Shown here one piece after another: positions 5,439 to 13,412 of a DNA stretch of 64,000 nt. Position 1 is the first letter of the stretch. Every line of letters starts with the position of its first letter. This stretch comes from a virus: IMG/VR virus record IMGVR_UViG_3300021170_000017, positions 1-64,000 of that record. The stretch is one strand, 5' to 3'. The notes under the pieces are model-generated. The model saw nothing but the letters and a program-made list of their open reading frames with translations. It was not told the DNA's origin and searched no databases. The position numbers and the translations under genes are program-made.

Positions 5439-8149
5439 TTGACGCTCCCGCCCATATGACTGTCGGCTTCCGCTTCCTCGGCCGCGGCGGCTTGTGCGGT
5501 CTCATCCGCCTGCTTCAGACTTTGCTGATGCGAGGCTTCACCCTGCTCGAGCTGAGTCTCATGCTGTTCCTTCCCCTGATCGAGGCCCTGCTCGTGCGCC
5601 TCCTGACTCTGCTCCAGCGACTGTTCGTGCGACTGGACTAATTTCGCCTGCTCGAGGTTGTGCTGGTCCGTTGCGTGCGTAAGCCCTTGTTCGTGCTGCT
5701 GCTCGCCCTGGACTAATTTCTGCACGTGGCCGGCTTCTTTGTGCCGCAAGTCGACGTGCGCTTTGACCCCGCCGCGGATGGCATCGGTCGCCGCACTCGT
5801 ATCGATGCGCGCTTCCTGATTGTTGAGCGCCTGATCCTTGCGCCGCTCTTCGTTGTCGAATGCGATCTGCTTGCGCTTCTCCTCGGCCTGGAACTTCTGC
5901 TCGTTCTGGTCGATGGTGGCCTGGCTCGCTTTGGCGGCGAATTCCAATTTCTGCTGCGCCGCCTGCTGTTCGGCGGACGGGGTGCCGGGCTTAGGCGGCG
6001 GATGCGGCAGTTGCGAGATGATCTGCGCCACCCGGTTCGAGATCTGCTGTTCGGTCTGCGGGTCGAGGCCCTGAGGGTTGCCGTCGGCGTCGAAGTTCAC
6101 CTGCAGGCCCGCAGCGGCCATCACCTGCTTGTAATAGGCTTTCGCCATGTGATCGCGGATGTGCGCCTGCATCGCCGGCTGGATGACCTTCTCGAAGACG
6201 TCCGGCGGGTAGAGACTCGAGGCGCGCTGCAGCCCGTCCTGGTGAATCGCGATATGCGCCTTGTCGTCCTGGGTCGGGTACACCTTGACCGGCACGCCGG
6301 CGAAGATGTTGGCATTCTCGCCCACGGCATCCAAATACGGCGGCGTCTTCGCGACCGGGCCGATGGCGTCCAGATTCGGCACCTTGAGTGCCACCAGCAT
6401 GCGGCGGTGCGCCTCGGCGCGGTGCGGCGGCGGGTAGAGGTCGGGGGCCTTCTCCTGGAGCTCGAGCACGGCCTGGGCGCGCATCACGCGCTGGGTGTCC
6501 GAGCTCACCGCCGGGTCGGTCACGCAGATGACATCGACGCCGGGCGCGAAGTCGGACTTGAGGAGGAACTGCTCCTCGTCGCCGATCTTGTAGTCGTAGC
6601 GGTCCGGCATGAAGTCTTCCATCAGCTCGCAGAGCATTTGCAGCTCTTGGCTCATGGAGACGTGCAGGCGTTTGTGGATCGCATTGATCGGCTTTTGCGC
6701 CTGGTCGATCAGCGCGACCGTGGTGCCGACCGGCCCGGTGTTGTTGCCATCGCCCACCGCGGCATCCGTCGTGCCGCAGAAACGCTGGCCGGCGTCGACC
6801 AAGGCGCCCAGCAACTGGAAGAGCGCGGGACTCGGTTCCTTGAACGGCGGCGTGAAGAACGACTTGGCGAGATCCTCGCCCGAGGAGTCCACCTGCTTCC
6901 AGACGCCGAACTCGAGCCGGAACTCGCCGGCGAGCTTCGCCTCCTTGCTGACGAACCCGCCCTGGAAGTTCGCGGCCAGCGCAGCATCGAGCAGGCTGTT
7001 GACGGCACCGGAGGCGGCCATCCCTAAACTGCCGATCACATGCGGATAGCCCCAGCCATAGAACCCTAAGCCGGGCAGGAACTGGTGATGGGCGAACCAG
7101 ATGCGCTTCTTGTAGTCCGAGTCCTTCTTGCGCCAATTGCGCCGCACCATCAGGACTTCGTCGTTCGAGGCGTCCAAGACCACGAGGTACGGGCGGCGCC
7201 CGATATCGCCCTCCGGCAATTTGCGCATCCCATCGCCCAAGCGATCGCAGTCGAGCTGCAGGTCGACGTGGTACTCGAGCATCTCGTACAGACGGTCCGT
7301 GTCGTGCATCGACACCTGGCGCTGGTCCGAGATGTCCGCCGCCTGGTCGTGCTCGGCCTGGCCGACGGCAGGTTGTGGCAGGTAGATGTCCAGGAACATG
7401 CCGATCTGCATCGACTTGTCGATGTCCTCGCCGGTCATCGTGAACTTCCACGCATAGCGCGGCATGGACTTGAGATCCGTGCCGGCGTAGGGAGCCACGA
7501 ACTGGGTGCCTTTCACGTAGCGCAGGATCGGCAGGCCGGTCGTGAAGTCCTGACTCGCCCGGCGCATGGCGCTGCCGCCCATGGGCAGGTACATCGTCAT
7601 CTTGTCCGTGTCGTTGAAGTAGCCCTCGTCGACGTCGGTCAGGTAGTGGTTGACGAAGGTGCGGATGCGCTTGGCCCGGGCCATCTTGGGCGCGGTCTGG
7701 GTGCCTAGTACTTTCGTTTCCGCGGGGCCGGCCGGCGGGAAGAGTTCGACGATCGCATTCGCCTGGAAGCGGCTGGTCGCCTCCATCAGCATCGGGTGGG
7801 TCGTGTCGTGGCCACCGAGTTGCTCATCGTCGGCATCCGCCACGGGCTTCGACTTCAACCCCAGCATCTGCATCGAGGTCTTCTCGCGGTTCTCCCAGTC
7901 GGCGCGGCTATCCTCGTCCGCCCGGCAGAATTCCTTGAGGCGCATGGCCAGGAGCTTGCGCTCCGAGCTCTCCATCAATTCGGCCAAGTTCTCGTCGAAA
8001 TCGCCCTTCTTGGGGATCCGGGCCTTCAAGGGCGTACCGGCTTCGACGGTAATCGAACCGTCGGGGGTCCGCGTGATGGTGTGGCCATCGAAGCGAGAGA
8101 CTCCGGTCTTGACGTCCGGCGTCTGGGTGGCGATCGATTCGTAGGCCAA
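5435..8149 (-). CDS. portal protein with long C-terminal coiled coil
   Basis: 904 aa with a TTG start supported by GGAG upstream. Features typical of portals of P22-like and related podoviruses: a polar N-terminus, a long mixed core with Trp/Tyr-rich segments (GLGFYGWGYPHVIGS, GNNTGPVGTTVALIDQAQK) and a helical C-terminus. The C-terminal ~170 residues are an Ala/Gln/Glu/His-rich helix with a heptad-like HEQ-x-L-x-Q pattern, like the extended barrel of large portals. The portal forms the dodecameric ring at one capsid vertex through which DNA is packaged and ejected. Position upstream of scaffold and capsid genes agrees. Confidence 0.85.
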   Translation of the reverse strand: MAYESIATQTPDVKTGVSRFDGHTITRTPDGSITVEAGTPLKARIPKKGDFDENLAELMESSERKLLAMRLKEFCRADEDSRADWENREKTSMQMLGLKSKPVADADDEQLGGHDTTHPMLMEATSRFQANAIVELFPPAGPAETKVLGTQTAPKMARAKRIRTFVNHYLTDVDEGYFNDTDKMTMYLPMGGSAMRRASQDFTTGLPILRYVKGTQFVAPYAGTDLKSMPRYAWKFTMTGEDIDKSMQIGMFLDIYLPQPAVGQAEHDQAADISDQRQVSMHDTDRLYEMLEYHVDLQLDCDRLGDGMRKLPEGDIGRRPYLVVLDASNDEVLMVRRNWRKKDSDYKKRIWFAHHQFLPGLGFYGWGYPHVIGSLGMAASGAVNSLLDAALAANFQGGFVSKEAKLAGEFRLEFGVWKQVDSSGEDLAKSFFTPPFKEPSPALFQLLGALVDAGQRFCGTTDAAVGDGNNTGPVGTTVALIDQAQKPINAIHKRLHVSMSQELQMLCELMEDFMPDRYDYKIGDEEQFLLKSDFAPGVDVICVTDPAVSSDTQRVMRAQAVLELQEKAPDLYPPPHRAEAHRRMLVALKVPNLDAIGPVAKTPPYLDAVGENANIFAGVPVKVYPTQDDKAHIAIHQDGLQRASSLYPPDVFEKVIQPAMQAHIRDHMAKAYYKQVMAAAGLQVNFDADGNPQGLDPQTEQQISNRVAQIISQLPHPPPKPGTPSAEQQAAQQKLEFAAKASQATIDQNEQKFQAEEKRKQIAFDNEERRKDQALNNQEARIDTSAATDAIRGGVKAHVDLRHKEAGHVQKLVQGEQQHEQGLTHATDQHNLEQAKLVQSHEQSLEQSQEAHEQGLDQGKEQHETQLEQGEASHQQSLKQADETAQAAAAEEAEADSHMGGSVK

Positions 8150-8210
8150 GGTCCGCTCCAGGAGAGGGGGTCGGACGCGAGGTTACCGCGTGGGGCGGGG
8201 CCTCGACATG

Positions 8211-8414
8211 TCAGCGGTTGGCTCTGTTGGCGAATTGAGCGGCGGCTTCGGCTCTTAGCTTCGGGAGTTTGCGCAGTTCGCGCTTCAGGCGCCGGCGGTC
8301 GATCAGATGCCAATCAAGCCACTGGCGGCGTGGGTCGAAGACACCGCCTTCACAAAAGCGGCCCAAGTTCAAATCTTCGACCAGTTCGCTGGAGACTCTG
8401 ACCCGTTTGCTCAA
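8211..8414 (-). CDS. small basic protein, unknown function
   Basis: 67 aa, rich in Arg and Leu (DRRRLKRELRKLPKLRAEAA). Start fixed by ATGA overlap with the upstream gene. A 61-base gap separates it from the portal start and contains the portal ribosome site. May bind nucleic acid by charge, but no motif is recognised. Confidence 0.65.
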   Translation of the reverse strand: MSKRVRVSSELVEDLNLGRFCEGGVFDPRRQWLDWHLIDRRRLKRELRKLPKLRAEAAAQFANRANR

Positions 8415-8596
8415 TTGAAGTCGAGCTCCTCGAGGTCCCCGTCATCGTCGTGATACTCATCGTCGTATTGCGTACCGTCGTCGCGCTCGCGGTCCATGGG
8501 CTCCAATGGCAGCGGGTCGGGTATCGCCTCTTCGGGCGGTTCCTGCGGCGGCAGGCGCAGGTCCTCGGAGGGTTTGTTGCCGCGGCGGCCGCTCAT
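8411..8596 (-). CDS. small acidic protein, unknown function
   Basis: 61 aa. A basic Gly/Arg start (MSGRRGNK) leads into a strongly acidic tail (DDGTQYDDEYHDDDGDLEE). Coupled to neighbours by overlaps on both sides. Likely disordered. Not recognised. Confidence 0.65.
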   Translation of the reverse strand: MSGRRGNKPSEDLRLPPQEPPEEAIPDPLPLEPMDRERDDGTQYDDEYHDDDGDLEELDFN

Positions 8597-8730
8597 CGGT
8601 CGTCCCGGGTCAGCACGACTCCGCCCTCATCGTCTTGGGTCACCGTCCAATGCCGGGCCTCCTCGAGTGCAGCCGGGTCGGCCTTCGGAATGATCTCCTG
8701 CGTGTATTCGATTGCCTCGTTAGATTCCAC
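8593..8730 (-). CDS. small protein with GTG start
   Basis: 45 aa, reading MESNEAIEYTQEIIPKADPAAL at the start and ending VVLTRDDR. The GTG at 8730 lies inside the end of the preceding gene and has AGGGAGA about eight bases upstream; the stop overlaps the next ATG. Acidic, helical start with a strand-like end (WTVTQDDEGGVVL). No homologue recognised, but spacing and coupling make it likely real. Confidence 0.55.
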   Translation of the reverse strand: MESNEAIEYTQEIIPKADPAALEEARHWTVTQDDEGGVVLTRDDR

Positions 8731-9058
8731 CGACGATCTCTCCCTGGGTGATGTTGCCGTGCCAATGTCCCGCCGCGCCAGCGTTCAGGCTGGGCGTGAC
8801 GGTGAGGGTATCGAACGGCACGCTGCTCGGGAAGTTCCACGCCATCTCTTCCTTGCAGAGTACGGTGTCGACGGGATAGGCCGGCGGGTGTGCTTCGTTA
8901 CCGTCCCAGCCCAAAAGGTGGCGCCAGACGATCTCGCGCTGCTGCCAGGTGTCCATCGCGACGTTCTTGCAGGTCAGGAATACGTTCTGGCAGTGCGGGC
9001 AGAGGAAGGCGAAAACGTTCGGCGTGAGCCAGCGGGGCAAGAGGTCGACTAAGCGCAT
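8720..9058 (-). CDS. protein with N-terminal zinc-like Cys pair
   Basis: 112 aa. CPHC at about residues 20-23 followed by a Cys at about 30 (FLTCKN) may bind metal. The remainder is rich in aromatic residues (MDTWQQREIVWRHLLGW) and strands. Starts just after the upstream stop with no gap. Function unknown; likely a small virion or regulatory protein. Confidence 0.7.
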   Translation of the reverse strand: MRLVDLLPRWLTPNVFAFLCPHCQNVFLTCKNVAMDTWQQREIVWRHLLGWDGNEAHPPAYPVDTVLCKEEMAWNFPSSVPFDTLTVTPSLNAGAAGHWHGNITQGEIVGGI

Positions 9059-9061
9059 AAC

Positions 9062-9385
9062 CTACCGGTGCTTGCGCATATAACGGGCCCGGCGTGCATA
9101 TTTGCGGGCAAGGCGCGACTCAGCGCGCTCGCGGGCGAGTTTGGCCACCGCCGTGGGGCCGTGCTCGTCATTGAACTCGGCGCCGCTGTAGGCGTACGCG
9201 AGCTCGGGCAGATTGGTCGGCAGCGGGATATCAATCTCGACCCGCTCGAGGCTGCCCTTGCTCAAGCGTGAGGGCGGGATGGGTCCGGATCCCATGGGAT
9301 GGGGCAGCGACGTCAGAGCGACCCCATCGCCGCCAGGAAATAGCGTGGCAGCAACGCACAGCGGGATCAAGCCGCCGGGGCTCAT
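9062..9385 (-). CDS. protein with hydrophobic N-terminus, unknown function
   Basis: 107 aa. The N-terminus (GGLIPLCVAATLFPGG) could be a weak signal or anchor, but lacks leading positive charges. The C-terminus is strongly basic and helical (RERAESRLARKYARRARYM). ATGA overlap with the upstream Tat-like gene. No family recognised. Confidence 0.65.
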   Translation of the reverse strand: MSPGGLIPLCVAATLFPGGDGVALTSLPHPMGSGPIPPSRLSKGSLERVEIDIPLPTNLPELAYAYSGAEFNDEHGPTAVAKLARERAESRLARKYARRARYMRKHR

Positions 9386-9822
9386 CCGGGCACTACCAGG
9401 TAGCGCCAGTGGCCGTCGATCTTCTCGAGGATGCGGCCGCCGGTGTCTGCCTGGTGCATGCGCGACGGCAGGCAGACCGGTTTGACGTTCTTGACAGACG
9501 CGAGCGCCAAGTTGTCGAGGAATCGTCGGTCGATGGCGCGTGACTCCGCTGGCGTGATCAGACGGTTACTCCCAAAGGCGCCGCGCGGATCGGTCCAACC
9601 GACCGAATACCGGAAGGCGTCGGTCATGTCATTGCTTGCGCGGTCGATTTCCTCAAGCACCTCGAAGAGCGCCGGGTCCGGCTGCTTGAACGGCAGCGAA
9701 TTGATCCAGCCGCCGTCAGGAGGCAGAAAGAAGGTGCGCTTGGGGACCAGGAGCTCCGGCACCGCGATCGCGGCGGCCGCGCCGGCGAGACATCCTAAGA
9801 ACCCGCGCCGACTAACTCGCAT
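9382..9822 (-). CDS. predicted Tat-exported protein (SRRGFLG leader)
   Basis: 146 aa from the ATG at 9822. MRVSRRGFLG is a near-perfect twin-arginine motif, followed by a hydrophobic Ala-rich stretch. The mature part is soluble (WINSLPFKQPDPALFEV, AFRYSVGWTDPRG). An in-frame ATG at 9855 would bury the motif behind about 11 residues, so the later start is preferred; it overlaps the previous gene by 11 bases. This is the second Tat-type leader in the window (see 2499-3047). Role unknown. Confidence 0.7.
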   Translation of the reverse strand: MRVSRRGFLGCLAGAAAAIAVPELLVPKRTFFLPPDGGWINSLPFKQPDPALFEVLEEIDRASNDMTDAFRYSVGWTDPRGAFGSNRLITPAESRAIDRRFLDNLALASVKNVKPVCLPSRMHQADTGGRILEKIDGHWRYLVVPG

Positions 9823-10048
9823 CGTCGACCGCCTTATCGGCTGCGCTGGTCGCATTCTTCATGGCCTGCGCCGCGCCACTCACGGTGGTATCGACCTTGT
9901 CCGCCGAGGGTGCCGGCTTAGGAGGCGCGGCGGCGGGTTTCGCCGGCGGCGGATCGCCGTCATCGTCGTCCTTCGATGCCAGGCCGATCGACTGGGCGAA
10001 GCGGTGCAGCGTACCTTGCATGAAATCTCGATTGCTGCGCCCGGGCAT
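9812..10048 (-). CDS. Pro/Ala-rich protein with MPGRSNRD N-terminal tag
   Basis: 78 aa. The first 11 residues, MPGRSNRDFMQ, match the start of an unrelated gene at 61476-61826 (MPSRSNRDMMQ). After a short helix come acidic and Pro/Ala-rich parts (PPPAKPAAAPPKPAPSADK). Start overlaps the previous stop as TAATG. Probably disordered; function unknown. Confidence 0.7.
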   Translation of the reverse strand: MPGRSNRDFMQGTLHRFAQSIGLASKDDDDGDPPPAKPAAAPPKPAPSADKVDTTVSGAAQAMKNATSAADKAVDDAS

Positions 10049-10206
10049 TAGAGTCGTCCGGCCAAGACCAGCACCAGCACGATGATCAGAATGAGGCCGA
10101 TCACACCGCCCGGCATGTAGCCCCAGTTCTGCGAGTGCGGCCAGGTCGGGAAGGCGCCGACCAGCAGCAGCACCAGGACGATCAGCAGGATGGTACCCAC
10201 ACTCAT
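10048..10206 (-). CDS. DUF3309-like small membrane protein
   Basis: 52 aa, MSVGTILLIVLVLLLVGAFP then a WPHSQNWGYMPGG loop and a second hydrophobic helix ending LAGRL. Two membrane segments joined by a short W/Y/P-rich loop match the DUF3309 family, common on proteobacterial chromosomes and occasionally in phages. The function of the family is unknown. The stop overlaps the next ATG (TAATG) and a GGAG lies upstream of the start. Confidence 0.8.
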   Translation of the reverse strand: MSVGTILLIVLVLLLVGAFPTWPHSQNWGYMPGGVIGLILIIVLVLVLAGRL

Positions 10207-10221
10207 GGCGAACTCCTTTCT

Positions 10222-10857
10222 TTACTGGACGGTGAGGTTCGTCGGCGCCGCGGGCACCGGCGGCGGTAGCCCGGTGCAGGCTTCGATCGACTTAGGTCCC
10301 TCGACGGTACCCTCGACCGACGTCACGTAGAAGCAGGTGGACCCGACCACGATGCCCGTACTGATCACGGTCGTCACCCCCGTGATGCCGATCGCCACGC
10401 GCTGCTCATTGCCGGTCAGTCCCTGATAGATGTTGTAGGTCAGGGGCACGATGATCGTCGAGCCGTCGACGTTGATGGTGGGCGCGGTCCACAAGAGCGT
10501 GGCGGTCGCGGCGGGGAGCGGACTCGCGGCAGCGGGGCCGGTCCAGGGCGCGCTGGCGATCGTCTTGCTGTACCACGCCTGGGCGCTATTCTCCTGCCAG
10601 ATGAGCCCGTTCACGTAGGCGATCGCGATTACATTGCAAGTCGTGGGGTCGACCGAGCCTTTCAAAGTCACCATGCTCTTTTGGCCCGGCGAGGCCCAGG
10701 TCGCGGTACACGGTGCGGTCTGAGAGATGCCCCAGACATTGCCCGCGGCATCGGTGATGGTACTGTTTGAACCGACGAGGACGACGGTGTTATTCGGGGA
10801 GGCGGCGGCCAGGGCGAGAGTCGCCACCAGGCAGCCTAGGAGGGCAAGTTTACGCAT
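10222..10857 (-). CDS. secreted protein with signal peptide, FnIII-like end
   Basis: 211 aa from the second of two close ATGs (10857), which is better spaced from AGGG. The N-terminus MRKLALLGCLVATLALAAA is a clear Sec signal peptide; a Cys follows the hydrophobic core early but not in a lipobox. The mature part is Thr/Val/Ala-rich beta protein with a C-terminal stretch like a fibronectin type III strand set (VPLTYNIYQG, STCFYVTSVEG). Likely periplasmic or surface. Role unknown. Confidence 0.7.
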   Translation of the reverse strand: MRKLALLGCLVATLALAAASPNNTVVLVGSNSTITDAAGNVWGISQTAPCTATWASPGQKSMVTLKGSVDPTTCNVIAIAYVNGLIWQENSAQAWYSKTIASAPWTGPAAASPLPAATATLLWTAPTINVDGSTIIVPLTYNIYQGLTGNEQRVAIGITGVTTVISTGIVVGSTCFYVTSVEGTVEGPKSIEACTGLPPPVPAAPTNLTVQ

Positions 10858-10865
10858 GGACATCC

Positions 10866-11195
10866 CTATGTGTGGGTGAAGGACTGACGCTCCCGCTTTA
10901 TACGCCTTTTTAGATTCGCAAGCGCGCGCACGCTGCCGGGACCTCGCTGCCGTTTAGGCTTCGGTTGTTTGACGTGGCCAAACACGCGAGGGCCGTTTTG
11001 CCACTTGCGCTGGATGAGCGGCTTTCGGTCCGGTCTCCCCACGTCGTTGAGTCCATGCTCGCCCACCACTTTATGGAGATAGGTGCGGTTGACGCCGGTC
11101 AGCCGGGCCGCCGCTTTGATGTTCCCCCGGCAATCGGTGAGCACTCGGCGCCAGTACTCGGCCTTGAATTGCCGCAGCGCCTCGCGGTAGGTCAT
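10866..11195 (-). CDS. Fis-type helix-turn-helix DNA-binding protein
   Basis: 109 aa. Residues about 10-48 (GNIKAAARLTGVNRTYLHK) match the HTH of the Fis/NtrC C-terminal family, where AARLLGINRTTLY is typical. The C-terminal half is strongly basic (KPKRQRGPG, LKRRIKRERQ). Probably a transcription factor or nucleoid-type protein that could switch the late region. ATGA overlap with the upstream J-domain gene. Confidence 0.8.
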   Translation of the reverse strand: MTYREALRQFKAEYWRRVLTDCRGNIKAAARLTGVNRTYLHKVVGEHGLNDVGRPDRKPLIQRKWQNGPRVFGHVKQPKPKRQRGPGSVRALANLKRRIKRERQSFTHT

Positions 11196-11809
11196 GAATC
11201 AAGCAGGGCGTCCCGAGCGGCGGTCACGCGCCGGAACTCCGCAGCATCGCCGCCGTTGTCCGGATGGTGCTGGCTCGCCAGGCGCCGGTAGGCTAGCGTC
11301 ACTTCCTCTTTTGTCGCGTGACTTGAGACGCCGAGCACCTGCCATGGCTGCTCGGGCGCCGGCAGTGCGGTAAACCCCTGGAAGGCGCGGTCGAGAATGA
11401 GCGCGCCGCCATAGCGTTCGATGGCGCGCATCGCATCCAAGGTCGCCGCGATCGCCGCTAAGTTGTCTGGCAGCCGATCATAGGTGTCGATGGCCATGCA
11501 GCGCTGGTTCTTGCCTTGGGTCCAATACACAGCGGCGCCCACGTCCGCCGGCATGGCCTGCGAGCGGTTCGGCGTACCGTCCAGATTCAGGCGCAGGTTG
11601 GTCGAGATAATGATCCGCGTGCCGCCTAAGCGGCGCACGGCCGCATTCAGCCGGTCCATCCCTTGGCCCAAGGTGACGCGCTCTTGCCGCTGCCACTGAC
11701 CGGGCTCAGCGCCCGGCTTGCTCGCTTTGCCGACGAACTTTGCCTTGAGGCGTACGCTGGTGCGCTTCCAGCCTGGGGGCCAACTGAGCGGGTAGGCCGT
11801 GGCGCTCAT
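11192..11809 (-). CDS. J-domain (DnaJ-like) protein
   Basis: 205 aa. The C-terminal ~55 residues form a J domain: WQVLGVSSHATKEEVTLAY, the HPD tripeptide at about 182-184 (QHHPDNGGD), then a final helix. HPD is the residue set that stimulates DnaK ATPase. The first 150 residues are a separate alpha/beta domain of unknown type (TRIIISTNLRL). Such proteins recruit host Hsp70 to phage substrates. Coupled to its neighbours by four-base overlaps. Confidence 0.85.
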   Translation of the reverse strand: MSATAYPLSWPPGWKRTSVRLKAKFVGKASKPGAEPGQWQRQERVTLGQGMDRLNAAVRRLGGTRIIISTNLRLNLDGTPNRSQAMPADVGAAVYWTQGKNQRCMAIDTYDRLPDNLAAIAATLDAMRAIERYGGALILDRAFQGFTALPAPEQPWQVLGVSSHATKEEVTLAYRRLASQHHPDNGGDAAEFRRVTAARDALLDS

Positions 11810-12186
11810 GGGCCGCTCAGATTGACGATCATGCGGCGGTACTCGGGTCGCATCACCATGCCGTAACTGCCGAGCAGGTAGATCTTGTCCTTGAACGGGT
11901 CGTCGCGATAGCCGAAGAGCGCGATCAGTTCGTTATTGATCCGGGCGCGGAACTCCGCCGGCAGGAGGCGCGTCCCGTCCTTGAGTTTGATGTCGGCCAC
12001 TTGAATCTTAGGCGCCGGCGGCGGGGCGTCCCAGATTTCGCGCCCCATGAGACGCGGCCGAGCGAACGGGTTGAACAGGTCCGATTCGGCCGGCGTTGGC
12101 GGCAGCGCGCGCATCATGTCGCGCAGTTTCTCGACGGTCAGCGTGTTCTCTGCCGTCGGCCCCCCACTCGTCGTATTACCCGCCAT
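11806..12186 (-). CDS. conserved phage protein, unknown function
   Basis: 126 aa. Disordered first 20 residues, then a helical/strand domain with FNPFARPRLMGREIWDAP and a C-terminal YLLGSYGMVMRPEYRRM. No motif of known activity. It overlaps the upstream gene by 11 bases and is coupled to the J-domain gene by ATGA. Confidence 0.75.
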   Translation of the reverse strand: MAGNTTSGGPTAENTLTVEKLRDMMRALPPTPAESDLFNPFARPRLMGREIWDAPPPAPKIQVADIKLKDGTRLLPAEFRARINNELIALFGYRDDPFKDKIYLLGSYGMVMRPEYRRMIVNLSGP

Positions 12187-12613
12187 GGCCCACCGGCTCG
12201 GCGCGGATGCTGCCGTCGGGCTGCACCGTGACCGCGAGTTTCTCCTCAGAGCGCAGAATCGCCTCGAGTTCCTGGACGCTCGGCCGTCGCTTCTCCAGTT
12301 CCTCGGTCTTCATGGCCTGGCCCTTCTGGAACGGCATCCACTCGCAATAGCGGCGCCCGGTCGGCCGCTCGCCCTCGCCCTGCCAGAGGTAGACGCTGTG
12401 GCGCGCGTGCAGTTTGGCACCGATATCGAACACCGCGAGGCTCACACACTCATCGCCCCACACCGCGACTACGTGCGCTGCAAGTGGCTGACCGGGCAGC
12501 GTGTTCATGTCCGTGTCGTACCCCCAATCCTCCGATGTGAGCGAATAGGCAGTGACGCCGGGCTGGATGTACGGGCGGTACCAAACGACGCGGCCGACGG
12601 TGGGTGTGATCAC
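12176..12613 (-). CDS. conserved phage hypothetical protein
   Basis: 145 aa. Begins MITPTVGRVVWYRP and contains QPLAAHVVAVWGDECVSLAVF and YCEWMPFQKGQA, a pattern I know from many phage hypothetical proteins that have no function assigned. The C-terminus adds a charged helix (EELEKRRPSVQELEAIL). It has an SH3-like strand pattern and no catalytic motif. Confidence 0.8.
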   Translation of the reverse strand: MITPTVGRVVWYRPYIQPGVTAYSLTSEDWGYDTDMNTLPGQPLAAHVVAVWGDECVSLAVFDIGAKLHARHSVYLWQGEGERPTGRRYCEWMPFQKGQAMKTEELEKRRPSVQELEAILRSEEKLAVTVQPDGSIRAEPVGHGG

Positions 12614-12622
12614 GGCAATCTC

Positions 12623-12709
12623 CTAGTGATGGGTGTGTAACACGAGTGCAACGATGGAAACGACCAGGGCGGCGACGCTCAGCAGAAAGGCCAGGCCCGC
12701 GAGCTTCAT
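12623..12709 (-). CDS. 28-residue single-span membrane peptide
   Basis: Reads MKLAGLAFLLSVAALVVSIV and ends HTHH, one membrane helix. The ATG is in an ATGA overlap with the upstream stop and GGAGG lies just before it. Small phage membrane peptides can act in lysis timing or exclusion, but nothing specific is shown here. Confidence 0.5.
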   Translation of the reverse strand: MKLAGLAFLLSVAALVVSIVALVLHTHH

Positions 12710-12915
12710 TCGTCTGCCTCCACGGGTGGGAAGAATTCGGTCAGCCACCACCAGAAACGGCGGTACCAGGGCACGCGCTTGATCTGGAGGGTGCATCCAT
12801 TCAAGCGCTCGACGATCAGATAAGGCGTGCCGTCGGAGAGTGTGAGGACGGTCCCCTCGGTGAGCAGCGGACTCGACTCGGTCATCGTCACCGTCATTTT
12901 AGCCTTCGTCTTCAC
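12706..12915 (-). CDS. small protein, unknown function
   Basis: 69 aa, with Thr/Ser-rich start, strands (LTLSDGTPYLIVERLNG) and a Trp-rich segment (WYRRFWWWLTEFF) that could lie on a membrane. ATGA overlaps both sides. Not recognised. Confidence 0.7.
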   Translation of the reverse strand: MKTKAKMTVTMTESSPLLTEGTVLTLSDGTPYLIVERLNGCTLQIKRVPWYRRFWWWLTEFFPPVEADE

Positions 12916-13412
12916 GCGGCAAGTTCCACATCGCCGATGGTGAACCCGGCGGTAGCGACGATCAAGAGCGCGGCGTTGGGCGTGATCTGGTGCGCCGGCA
13001 CCGGCAGCGGGAATGGGACTTTCTTGATGTGCTGCAGGGCATTGATCACCAGCGCCGAGCAGTCGTAGGTGCCCGAGCGGTGCAGGTCCTTGTTGAGGAA
13101 ATAGCCCAGAATGTCCCGCTGCGCATAGAAATCGCCCACCTTGGCGATCAGATTGTCCTCCCAGTCCTTATACTCCGCGGCGGTTACCTCAAGGGTGGCG
13201 CGGCGCTTGCGGATCCAAGCTTCGGTGGATGGCTGGCGGAAGTGCACGCCGGGCTTGACCCCGCCGAGCTCGTCATTGCGGGCGTCTAAGTACCGGCCGT
13301 CCTTCAAGAGGCTGGCGCAGTGCGACCAGCCGTGCGGGCCTTGGCCGAACCACGCGATCCATCGCGAGGTCCAGTCCGGGCCCATCAGAAAGTCGATGGT
13401 GATGGTCTCCAT
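12912..13412 (-). CDS. permuted NlpC/P60-like (YiiX/LRAT type) protein
   Basis: 166 aa. GWSHCAS with a conserved His near residue 28 precedes TYDCSALV with the likely catalytic Cys near residue 119. The His-before-Cys order is that of permuted NlpC/P60 papain-like proteins, which act on peptidoglycan, lipids or small amides. No signal peptide, but it is coupled (TGATG) directly behind a secreted protein gene. Substrate unknown. Confidence 0.65.
   Translation of the reverse strand: METITIDFLMGPDWTSRWIAWFGQGPHGWSHCASLLKDGRYLDARNDELGGVKPGVHFRQPSTEAWIRKRRATLEVTAAEYKDWEDNLIAKVGDFYAQRDILGYFLNKDLHRSGTYDCSALVINALQHIKKVPFPLPVPAHQITPNAALLIVATAGFTIGDVELAA

Noticed and set aside
5726-7027. Long rightward frame opposite the portal gene
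   Set aside because: Arg/Leu/Val-rich antisense translation of a well-supported portal gene; no ribosome site.
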